Below are positions 54,301-64,000 of a DNA stretch of 64,000 nt, piece by piece. The translations under genes were made by a program, and so were the position numbers. The DNA is taken from NCBI GenBank assembly GCA_032622095.1, contig CP136065.1:111889195-111953194 (forward strand), in the 5' to 3' direction. Below the pieces are notes generated by a model that was given only the letters and a program-made list of their open reading frames with translations, searched no databases and had not been told where the DNA came from. This stretch comes from Siphonodentalium dalli. Its lineage: Eukaryota > Mollusca > Scaphopoda > Gadilida > Siphonodentaliidae. The stretch's first letter is position 1, and every line of letters begins with the position of its first letter.

Positions 54301-56003
54301 TCTTGGTTTGGAATATTTGTTCGCTGCAAGTGCTTTTCAAACTTGGAATTTCATTTTGTTTTTCACTAAATATTTATTTAAAGTTTGGATTTGATCATTT
54401 GAAACATTAAATTAATTAAGGCATCAATCCTTGGCCGAGTGTTTTTATTTTAGCAATCCACAAATATTTCATGTATATTTTTTTGCAGTAAATTTAGATT
54501 GGATGGAAAAGTTTGCGATAAGTTCACAGTGAATTTTGTATTAGTTTCAAGTTCGTAGTTAGTGCATTGTGAATCTTTGTTTATGTGCGTTTTAAACTTG
54601 GAATATTTCAATTTATTTTTCACCATATATTTGTTTAAAATTTGGGTTTGATAATTTGCATCATTGATTTCAACATAACCCACAGCAAAATAAAGCAATG
54701 CTGTGTGAAACACCGTGGTAACATGTGATTATTGTGATATCTATATTCAGCTTGATTAAATTTGCCATGGGGACATTTTTCCTAATTTCGGGGGCTGATT
54801 TTTTTTTTTTAAATTCCGATCTAACAAGCGATGGATTATGCAATTTATGGACAACAAAATTCCATATAATGTTTTTAAAAGGTTCAATACCCCATGTGGC
54901 TTTAACAGTTCTATTGTCGGATAGCTTTATTGTCATGATCCTGGGTTTGTTATCATGAAAACAAAACAAATATATCAAGGCGGATGTGCCCTTTGAAATC
55001 GAAAGTTATAAAATTAAAAATTGAAACGGGAACTGGAATATGGAATTGAGTCATACAAAATGTGTGCCGTTTTAGATATATCAGTTATTAATCATAATCA
55101 TTGTAAATCATTGTTTGTATATACTTTGTGTAGAAATAATCCAGATGAAGCAAAATACCCATTAAACAACCTCAATGATCCGTTTCTTTCTGCAAGCTGC
55201 CTTTTCAAACAGGCGAAATTTGAGCGCAAAATTTTTGAAATTAAAAACTGCCGCTGCGATGATTCAGTGGATCTGTTGAAGTTGATGGAACATTGAGGAA
55301 TATAATTAATTAATTATATGGAATATGATTATTATGACAGTGTATGCACATCGTGAAACAAATAAATTGGAATACCGTAATCATTCTTGATCATTATTAT
55401 ATTATGTGAACTTGAAGGAAATAGTACTGTTTACAATAGGTCAAAATGAGTCATGACCGCTTTCGCAGATTGATGCTCCCAGAAGGATGTATACGTACGC
55501 ACTACATGTACGTTCATGACTGAACTATGTTTACAATTACATCCAAATTTCAACTCAAACTTCGAAGTGAAATGGTGTGTTGACACGGAAACCGGCGAGC
55601 TCGCCAATTTTGAATGGGATGAGTTTCACAGTGGAGACTGGATAGGAAAATTCAATGATCATGAAATTCGGATTCAGTTGATCAACCATGAAATTCCAGT
55701 GATGTTCCATATAATATATACATTCAAGTATATTAGGCTGTTAGGATCTAGGCCAGCCCAAGCCGACACTGCCATGAGTCGTTTTCCTACTGAAGTTCTA
55801 ATGGCGTTGCCACTGTGCACAGTGCAGGTAACAGTACTGACACTGTCTGCAGTGCAGGTGGCTGCCCTTGAAGTTGAATAAGTTGAACTTGAATTGATTT
55901 TCCCCAGGGATCATGCATGGAAGTTGATGAAGATTAAGGTCATAAACTTCAAGGAACATTCTTTTAAAATTGTTCATCTTACAAATCCTGTGTCAAGTTC
56001 AAG
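54301..56003. other. No gene firmly recognised; a few protein-like frames
   Basis: A minus frame (54670-54978, 102 codons) reads KPRIMTIKLSDNRTVKATWG, reminiscent of retroelement protease neighbourhoods but too short to assign. Plus frames at 55021-55296 and 55516-55881 contain protein-like stretches (NNPDEAKYPLNNLNDPFL; DTETGELANFEWDEFHSGDW) of unknown family. These could be remnants of a coding part of a foldback transposon. Confidence 0.35.
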
Positions 56004-56012
56004 TTAGTACCG

Positions 56013-56536
56013 CTGATGGGGTCATTGTCACAAGGCATTGATCACAATCGTGGCCAGATTTTTAAATTGATCACAAATGTAAGAAATGTTCCCAGCTTTT
56101 CTATGGTGATCACATTTATAGCCAGCTTTTCATATTCATGCGAGCATCGGTGAACACGATTAGGTTATAAATAATCTACGGTAATTTTTCTGAATTGGTG
56201 GATGAAAAACAACTTTACTTTTAAATTGATATTTATATTTCTGTCTAATAACCTGAGAGGTTTCCGATCAATGTCGTTAGAATGCTCGAATTATATGCCA
56301 TTAATGTAATTTAAGTTGATAAACAAAGTCAGTTTTGGAGCATGATGTCGACATTTTAGTCACAAACACGATGACGTCATACCGGTATTTCGCGCCATAT
56401 AAAGCATGCGATTAGAAAAGCTGGCTACGAATGTGATCGCCGGTGAAAAGCTGGCTACATTTGTGATCGATTTAAAAAGCTGGCTATAAACCGTTACGAA
56501 TGTGACCGGAGCCTTGTGACAATGACCCCATCGACC
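56013..56536. mobile_element. MITE of 524 bp with 9-bp flanking duplication
   Basis: GATGGGGTCATTGTCACAAG (56015-56034) and its perfect reverse complement (to 56532) form the ends. TTAGTACCG flanks both sides (56004-56012, 56537-56545), a target-site duplication of 8 or 9 bases. Subterminal motifs AGCTGGCTA/TAGCCAGCT occur several times next to GTGATC/GATCAC, as expected for transposase binding sites. No coding capacity. Confidence 0.85.
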
Positions 56537-56545
56537 TTAGTACCG

Positions 56546-57499
56546 GTACTGAGTACTAGTAGTCATACAATGAAACGACTTTGCATATGTACGTACTAGC
56601 TACTACTGCTAGTACATGGACAAACGAATGAAACGATGGTACAATATGTCAAATTCAATTATATGTGACCGCCTTCGCAGATTGCTGATCCACATGCTGC
56701 TTCAGAAAGTTCATAATCCAAGTTCTAGTACTAGTAGATGTTTGTCTAGGTACATGTTCATGTTTTACGCATATGAAGTTCCCCCAACAGAACATCAAAA
56801 AGTTCCCATATGTCAAATGATGGAATACGATCTCTATGTACGGGCATAGCCAAAGTAGAGTTTCATGACATGATCTATGTACCGGTACAGGTGTGTGTGC
56901 ACATTATTTACGTAGAACAATATTGCAATTGAATTAAATTTAGATCAATATAATTATTATTTAAATTGTGCCTCGTTATTTCTTTTATCTATAGCTGTTA
57001 TCCACAGTTATCCTGGGCATAAATTTACAGGCCATATGTTGACCCGCACACATTCTTCCTAGTATGACATTAAAATGCTAACGGTAACATATACCCAAAA
57101 AAAATTGTGGTTCATGTTTCCCTACTAGTATTCCAGCCCAGCCTACATGTATTCTAAACACACCAACCCCAGATTTTCATGGTGTCAAGAATTTTGTTGA
57201 AAAATAATTTTAATTTCTCATACATTTGTATATTCAGAATGGACTGTTTAGTATCTGTCAAAGCATATTGTGTTTATTACCACTTTATATACAAAGAAAA
57301 TCATGCATTAAGAGACGAAAAATCATAAGAATGTCAAAATTATATAAAATAAATTATATTTCAAGCTTGCCTATACCATACTGGCCCCAATTTTTCTGAC
57401 ATGTAACTTGACCCAAACCTTTATTTTTCTTTGGTCTTAAATTCTTGTTTTGTACATTTGTTTGAAATTCACCTTAATTAGCTCAAGAGTTGGTTGCAG
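56546..57499. other. No gene recognised
   Basis: Contains repeated TAGTACTAG-type motifs near 56550-56740 and AT-rich sequence. No protein-like frame. Confidence 0.45.
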
Positions 57500-57816
57500 T
57501 GAGTATGCAGGAAGCTGAGTAATTTGTTGCACGCTTTCCGCAAACAATTATCTGCTGCGAAAACGTTTATCATGCAAATTAGTTTGCGGCAAATGTTCCG
57601 CAAATTTGCTGCACAGTTTGCCGCGACCTAATTTGCATGGTAAAAGTTTGCTGCAATCTTTTACCATGCAAATTAGGTCGCGGTAACCTTTGCAGCAAAC
57701 TTGCGGAAAGTTTGCCGCAAACCTCATTTGCATGATAAAAGTTCGCAGCTGGTAGGTTTGCTGCAAATTTGCAGAAGGGTTTGCCGCACATTTGCAGCAA
57801 ATGTTTGCGGCAAACA
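57500..57816. repeat. Right cluster: foldback of GCGGCAAA motifs
   Basis: Centred near 57650, TTGCATGGTAAAAG and CTTTTACCATGCAA face each other and the arms extend over about 85 bases on each side (ATGCAAATTAGGTCGCGG versus CCGCGACCTAATTTGCAT). The motif TTTGC(T/C)GCAAA recurs. Three overlapping open frames here are by-products of the palindrome. May be a self-contained MITE or the right end of the element starting at 54062. Confidence 0.75.
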
Positions 57817-57819
57817 TGT

Positions 57820-59370
57820 TTTTTCGATAAGGGATATTATTCACGTAACCCATTTTCATGATTTTGGCTATAAACTTGGTACGAAATTGATGTCACTAAT
57901 GTTTTATAAGAATGTTACCCATAATACTACCATTATACCGGTACTTGAATTGTGATGACTACATCTCATAGCCAGTATATGTATACCCAACATAGCATGC
58001 ATTGTTTTTGGAAACAGTAGCTACACCCCTACCATGTGTGGTGATAACCTCTATGTATATAGACATACCCACCATATCCGTCGATAGTACATGTATTCCT
58101 ATGTTACATATGTCTCAAACAAGGCATGAAGCTGGCCCGAGATCCACACTCAGGAAATAAAAATTGCAAACATGCCGATCACAACACCTGGGGATTTAAC
58201 TAATGAGACAGCGGTCACTTTACACACTTTACACATGGATATGTATGTTAGAAGCCATGTTTTTGCACCCTAATAGTCATCAATATTTATAAGCATTGGT
58301 GGTAACAACATTATATAAAAAAAATAAAATTAAAAAAAATATTTTTGGCTTTTTCTCAAAATATCAATAAATAGTTTAGGATCCGCGGTTATTTTTAGGA
58401 TCGGTCGATGTGCGGAAACATAGTATCTTTTTTGGCCTCAGCAGGAATATTTCCAACAAAATTAAGATGTCAGGTTAGAAATTTAGAACTGTTTGAAAGC
58501 TTGAGTGATCTGTTGGAAAATTCCAACCCAAAGAATTGGGGAGGTGTGCAAATGAAATTTCTTGAATATGGGAATGGGGGTCTGGTTCAATAAGGGGGGG
58601 GGAGTGGGTGAGGGTCAGTAGAGATATTCCACCAGTACAAAACATGGGAACTTTTTTAAGTCGTGACCTGTTCTGACAGCAAATTTTACAACACTGAACC
58701 AACAAGGCATGGAATATATATCATTAATACTTGTTCCTCAATAATCTACTTAACATTAGGTGGTCCCAGCTCGAGAATGCATATTTTTTGTGACTTTTGT
58801 GAGCCGATATCGCAATAAACATTGAATTAAGGAGGATGTCAAGTGTCCAATTTTGAATGGGCATTTACATGCAAATCTCAGTAGCAAACTCCAACCAACA
58901 AGGTTTCACACGAGATTGCGCCGCCATTACTCTTGGCGAAAATAAGCTATAGTAGCGATGTCAGAATAAAACTCGGAATACATTCATCGAATTTCAACAT
59001 ACCATCGACCCGGAACCATATGTACATATCTATTGTATAATATTTCTATATATCTATTGTTTATATAATTCTATATCTCAATATCCTTATGTTATACATG
59101 TATTAACTTGGATGAGAGAATAAAGCATTGATTATCTAAACAGTATAGAGTTGCAAATATTTCTGGGTGTGACTGCGGTATTTAATACAATACATATTTA
59201 TCTGGCAGGTTGGCTTGCAATCTGTTCCTTTAGAAGGTTGGTATATTTCTTTTGAATTTTATATAGATTTTTCAAAAGTAGATCACGTTTTAATTCCAGA
59301 AAAAATGACTCAAAAGTTAATTTATAGCAAAAATTTACAATTTACCAAGCCCAGCCCCAGTTAAATGCTA
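57820..59370. other. No gene recognised
   Basis: AT-rich sequence with microsatellite-like A/T runs near 58315-58345 and a G-run at 58595. No protein-like frame. Confidence 0.45.
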
Positions 59371-59583
59371 CAGTAATTCCCTAAATAATTGACTACTTAA
59401 CCACAGCAGAATTACGGGTAATTTTTCAGGATTTAGACGGAAATATATCTTGTTGCTATTCATCGGAAAGCTCTCATTGAGAGCTTTCCAATGAATAGCA
59501 ACAAGCCATATTTCCAACTAAATCCTGAAAAATTACCCATAATTGTGCCGTGGTTAAGGAGTTGATTATTTAGGGCATTACTG
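59371..59583. mobile_element. Near-perfect palindromic MITE, 213 bp
   Basis: The whole element is an inverted repeat centred near 59477 (AAAGCTCTCATTGAGAGCTTT), with arms of about 105 bases. It starts CAGTAATTCCCTAAATAATT and ends AATTATTTAGGGCATTACTG-like sequence. No coding content and no clear target duplication. Confidence 0.9.
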
Positions 59584-61073
59584 CATGTCTGTTTAATAAT
59601 ATGGCTGCTTTAGTTCTCAGACAACTGCTTCATATATAACTATTGCTGTAGAGCACCCCAACCTAGAGGGTCCCTGTTGGGGGTGTTCGCCTAGAGTTTC
59701 TTAATGCACCCCCTTCCAGTAACTTGTTTGCAACCCATTTTAGGTTTGAGTTTTCATCGAGTTTACAACGGGTTCTTCCAACTGTTGGATATGACAACCC
59801 CCATGTTTAGATTTTTTTTCATCTGACCATTTCAGTTCACAAATTTGGCCGTAATTATTTATATTATCTAAATATGCAGGGTTTTGTCTGAAAACCATTT
59901 ACACACTAAATACTAAAAAGGGTTAGGGACCGGTTGAAGGGACTGATTAAGGGATTAATTATAATATAATTAATCCTTCCGCGCCTGCTGATTGCATGCG
60001 GAGTTGCTGTTTTTCCTTTGTTCAGAGATAATTGTGATTTTCGGTCCACTCGTGCAAAACGAACACGAGACCTGATGAGTATAACGTGTCATTCATTGTA
60101 AATGCATTTGTCATCATGGACAGAATTAGTTTTTGTTGGGGGCATCTCTCAACCTCGGTCAAAGCATTCAACAGAAAAATGTATACATTAGCACATGGTG
60201 CAAATAAAGCGAGCAATTTGCAATGATAATTTTTATACAAAACATCGCAAGAAAAGATAAATAGTTATGCATATATCCACAAATCAGCATACTGCCTATT
60301 TATTTCCTGGTTACCGGCGACAATTTTGCTTAAATAAAATGTTTTTATTACCTGCATTCACCAAACGGTGAGATTATATGGAGGTTGCAGGAGAGCCGGG
60401 TTTAAGACATCAAATTGGGAGACTCACGGGCAAAACGGGAGATTATATAGTTCACATGCTTTCCGTTTGAAAGTTCTGAAACGAAGAGTTGGATATTCAA
60501 AACTGCGATGCCACATGGCCCATTTTATATGTCATGTGGGCATAGAAACGGGAACTCTTAGAAGGGGTCCGACTAGTCGACTAGTAGTCGATTACCTCTG
60601 GCGACTAGTAGATTCCTTAAAATCGCTAATCGTTTCAACACTAGAACATTCTGCTTTGTGAAATTTTGTTTTAAATAGTGGATATCACAATTTAACTGAG
60701 ATATATAGCTTCATCTGAGGGAAGATATGTTCATTAATCAAAATCTCAATTCTCGGGTTTGGCGATACCACATATACGTGGGTGTGGAGATTAACATGGA
60801 AATACCCTATTATAATTTTTGAAATTCAGCTGCAGTGCAATATACTATTACGGGGGAGGTCAAGTGAAAAATTTTGAATGGGGATTTTCAGAGCAAAAGT
60901 TATGCAGAAATCAGAGCAGGCATATTCATGATGGCATGATCCAGGGAAGGGGTGAATATGTTAACTTTGACATCCACCCTACCCCCAGACACATAAGCAC
61001 ATGGCGACATGACTGGAAAACATTTGTGTCAAACTTAGATGAGCGTCACACAGGTTGAACATTTTCCAACATT
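59584..61073. other. No gene recognised; one hAT-like end
   Basis: GACTAGTCGACTAGTAGTCG at about 60570 and the minus-strand reading CTAGTGTTGAAACGATTAGC at 60650 are typical of hAT-type termini (repeated GACTAG motifs). A 12-bp palindrome GGATTAATTATAATATAATTAATCC is centred near 59964. Short open frames have no recognisable domain. Confidence 0.4.
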
Positions 61074-61420
61074 TAAAGGGGTACTGTACACCAAATCTGG
61101 CCATTTTTAGGACCATCTCATTTTTTCTCAACAGAATATATGCAACAAATGAATGAATTTGAGCCATGGGTGAGTGCGAAATACACTCATTTACCATTTG
61201 AATGATACAAAACATGGTAATCATAATGAAAATGAATTTATGACTCAAGCCATAAATTCAGTTTCATTATAATTACCATGTTGTTTGCATCTTTCATAGA
61301 TAACCTGAGTGTATTTGCAATCATCCTTGGCCCAAACTCATTCATTTGTTGCATATATTCTGTTGAGTATAAAAGGGGATGGTCCCATAAATGGCCGGTT
61401 TTAGTGTAGAGTACCCCTTA
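61074..61420. mobile_element. Foldback MITE, about 347 bp
   Basis: Left end TTAAAGGGGTACTGTACACC and right end (reverse complement TTAAGGGGTACTCTACACT) are inverted. The arms stay similar almost to the centre: GAATATATGCAACAAATGAA at 61133 faces TTCATTTGTTGCATATATTC at 61342. No coding content. Confidence 0.9.
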
Positions 61421-61859
61421 ATGGTCTTTGTCAACCCAGTTTCCCCAATATTTGATGGAGTAAAACTAACAGATTCTGTTCATTTATATTAGTAATGAAA
61501 GTAACCAAGCCAATAGATGCACCATTTTAAGAGTATGATTAATGATGGATTATCTTAGAAAAACAAAAACGTGAACTTTATCGAGGTTTTAAAATTATTT
61601 TTTTCTAACCCAAAGTCCATATCTAAGAAAATAAAAGGTCAGCCGACCACAGTGTTCCCCGAAAACAATTACAATGTTTTACCAGAAAGAGTTTTAAATT
61701 GTTTTCTCCAAATGTATTGAGTTCAAAAGTAACACCCATCATTCACGAGCATATTTCATGTCAATACATGTACGCCTACAGTATGTGCCATTTACATGTA
61801 TGATTAAATCAATAAATAAATAAATCAATAAATCAATCAATCAAACAATCGACCTATAT
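61421..61859. other. No gene recognised
   Basis: AT-rich. An AATC/AATA microsatellite (AATAAATCAATCAATC-type) lies at 61805-61849 and abuts the next repeat. Confidence 0.5.
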
Positions 61860-62115
61860 CTACAATCAAAACTGTAGGAGGAGTTCATTACACCATGAAG
61901 GTACCCTCATACAGGAAAGGGTTAATAACTGTCAAATTAATTTATCAGTCTTCTATACATGTTGCAAATCTTCAATATATGGGCAACAATATTCTGAAGT
62001 TTCAAATCTCTGGGATGAAATCTGTACTAGTAGGGGGAGATGATTACACCATGAAGGTACTCAAAAGTGACTGATGGATGGACAAACGGACAGACTGACA
62101 GACGGACAGAGCCCA
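61860..62115. repeat. Decayed copy of the 192-bp repeat insertion
   Basis: ACTGTAGGAGGAGTTCATTACACC (as shorter blocks ACTGTAGGAGGAGTT and TACACCATGAAGGTACC) and GTTTCAAATCTCT match units at 50600-51320; the same CGGACAGA-type microsatellite tail follows (62075-62109). About one and a half units remain. Confidence 0.8.
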
Positions 62116-62119
62116 TTTA

Positions 62120-62639
62120 TATCAAAAAATATAGAAATGTGTGCTGAACACTGAATGATGAACAATAAAAATATATTGATATTTACAAAGCGTTCTTCGA
62201 AAATTTTACTCAGAGTCTCAGAATCACTTTTTTTGGTTGCTTTACTTTCTCAGTAATGCTGTCCAGAAGATGACACCTGATGGGTGGATTATGGGTCACC
62301 TTGTGCCCAGTGTTGCTGGGATTGTTATCAGCCGTGTGCCAGCCTGTGCCACTGGACCATAAGGGATTATTCCATGATTGGTGACCTATTTAGTGGTTAC
62401 AGGGTGGTGTGATAAATTGAAGCTTAAGAAACTATTTTATCAACTCACCACTCAATAGTTAACCAATTTCTACCAGCTGGTTCTAAGTAAATTTTTCAAA
62501 GAACACTTTGTAAATATGAATATATTTTTATTGTTAACCCTTTGAACCCGTAACACCGATATTTAGGTGCAAACGAACCGTGACTATATCCCGTAACGCC
62601 AATATTTCGGTGCAGCGACGACATGATTCGGTAGCAAAT
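62120..62639. other. No gene recognised
   Basis: Contains TTAACCCTTTGAACCCGTAA at 62535, which resembles a piggyBac-type end (TTAA then CCCTTT), and a repeated TAACRCCRATATTTMGGTGC motif (62551, 62593). No partner end is identified. Confidence 0.4.
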
Positions 62640-64000
62640 TTATATATAGTATAACGAGCATCAGACCCACTGATTTATATTTAAATTGCCCCCACATATG
62701 TCAGCGGCGCCCATGGTGCGTATGGAATGGTTGACCGCTAGTATCGGGTAGAAATATATGCGCATAGCATATAATCTACAAAAACATACGATATTTTAAG
62801 TGAACTGTGCCGCTATATTTACGGCATATAATTTCGTGTTCCCCGTGTGTGTACAGAACAGACATAATTTAGACACAAAATTTCAGTTTAAATTACCATC
62901 GCGTATATTAATCAGTGTTCTGCTACATATGGGGAAGGGTCTATCGCATATCAAGTTGATTTATTCGCGCATGCGCAGACCAGCGCAATGACAAATAAAT
63001 GGTTTATAACGTACTTATACACGACATACCCACTAATATATATATTTAAATTGGCCTATTGAAGTCAGCGCTGGCAAAGGTGTCTATATGGATTGGCTGC
63101 CCGCTAGAAACGGCTAGGAAATATGCGCATGGGCGCAGGCTATAATTCATTTAAAAAAATGCGTTTAAGTGAAATGTGGCGCTATATATGACATTTTGTT
63201 GCATGTTTCACATGTTAGTACATTTGACACAATCTAGACAGCTTACTTGAACAATGGGGCCACGATATGTTACGGGAAATTACGTTGTTTCTGGTCTCTG
63301 TAATATCAGTCTCTGTTGTGCCACATGCAGCAAAAAGTCTATCGCATATCAAGTTGACTTACTCGCGCATGGTCAGGTATATCTTAATTTCACATTAGGA
63401 TATTGGTTGCATCGAAACGCAATTCGCTGATGTATAATTACAACGTTATAAGCTAGAATTCGTTGGTCCTGCAAATTTCGGGTAGTTGCCTAGTAACCGT
63501 TTCTAAGGCAAGATCGGGTGGCAAAGTCTCCCGATCTTACAATGATCAGTGGTCCGTGCATGCATATATCATGCCTGCACAGTTTCAGGTAGGTGTCCCC
63601 TTTCAACATAACCAACACCATGCGACTAGACACTGTCTAAATTAAGGCAAAACATACCACTGAATGGTTAGTGCAATTATGTCATTCGATCAGTTGTGGT
63701 ATTTGCTTAGCAACCGTTGCTACCCTTAAATGGGATATTTGGTTCACTATTCTGGTCGGGTATATATCAAATTTCATGTTAGGGTAGTACCTGCATAAAA
63801 AAAAACAATCACTGAGGTTGAATTACGACGCTATAAGCTATATTTACATTTTCCAGTCAATTCCGGGTAGTTGCCTAGCAACCGTTACCAAGGTGTTGCC
63901 GCGAGGCAAAGTCTCGCGATCTTATAATGATCGCTGATCCATGGGGGACAAACCTGTAAAGTTTCAGACCGGTGTCGCAATTTGAACATAATCAACACCA
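62640..64000. repeat. Tandem units of about 390-400 bp reaching the window edge
   Basis: TCTATCGCATATCAAGTTGA occurs at 62940 and 63339; AATATATGCGCAT/AAATATGCGCAT at 62753 and 63120; a second block with CGGGTAGTTGCCTAG at 63479 and 63864. Within the latter, GGCAAAGTCTC and GATCTTA(C/T)AATGATC are shared. The array is cut by the window end. Short open frames (62800-62991, 63463-63645) are not protein-like. Confidence 0.75.

Noticed and set aside
57548-57955. Three cysteine-rich ORFs over the GCGGCAAA foldback
   Set aside because: The cysteines come from repeated TGC/GCA motifs of a palindrome read on both strands.
1-64000. tRNA and rRNA genes
   Set aside because: I looked for tRNA internal promoter boxes and rRNA-like conserved blocks by eye and found none; a covariance-model scan would be needed to exclude a diverged tRNA.

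Overview
The window looks like a gene-poor, AT-rich stretch of a metazoan nuclear genome, most likely a marine invertebrate (phylum not resolvable from sequence alone). Reasons: retrotransposon and DNA-transposon coding sequences of animal type, polyadenylation and GT/AG splice signals, abundant foldback MITEs, minisatellites and satellites, and no bacterial operon structure or ribosome binding sites. I recognise no intact host gene; nearly everything supportable is a mobile element, its relic, or a tandem repeat. The standard genetic code fits the longest transposase.

Layout: 1-4 kb holds AT-rich sequence and a 1.1-kb terminal-inverted-repeat (TIR) element (1761-2890). 4.3-11.3 kb is the most unusual part: a decayed coding block with a CRESS-type Rep superfamily-3 helicase domain (about 5.3-5.8 kb), a small exon-like segment, an unrecognised basic ORF (7003-7767) and a long broken protein (7875-11276). 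That protein has a transposase-like core (motif EGGEHANYFHHHTTR) and a C-terminal BRCT-like domain. 11.4-16.9 kb holds short repeats. 16915-20545 is a 36-bp minisatellite of about 100 units. 22-29.4 kb holds Jockey-like LINE sequence: an ORF1 relic carrying a piggyBac-type MITE (TTAA target duplications) in its leader, then a nearly full LINE with ORF1 and an endonuclease/reverse transcriptase ORF2, both broken. 30.4-33.6 kb carries three related SGNH-hydrolase-like ORFs interleaved with about 190-bp direct repeats and a LINE fragment; 33.9-35.6 kb is a second LINE ORF1.

35.6-44 kb contains hairpin MITEs and a 1410-bp element (40774-42183) with an 8-bp target-site duplication, built of about 23 copies of a palindromic ACTTAAGT motif. 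44.3-53.8 kb is an array of about 1.2-kb units, each with an internal foldback. One unit is interrupted by a nearly intact hAT transposon (46458-49139, exact 8-bp duplication, one internal stop), another by a 968-bp insertion whose empty site survives in the neighbouring unit. 54-64 kb holds further foldback elements (56013-56536, 59371-59583, 61074-61420) and tandem units at the right edge.

Functionally the window is a graveyard of selfish elements rather than a gene system. The best candidate for something undescribed is the 4.3-11.3 kb block, where a virus-type replication helicase and a transposase-like protein with a BRCT tail lie side by side on one strand. Whether they belonged to one element is inference.
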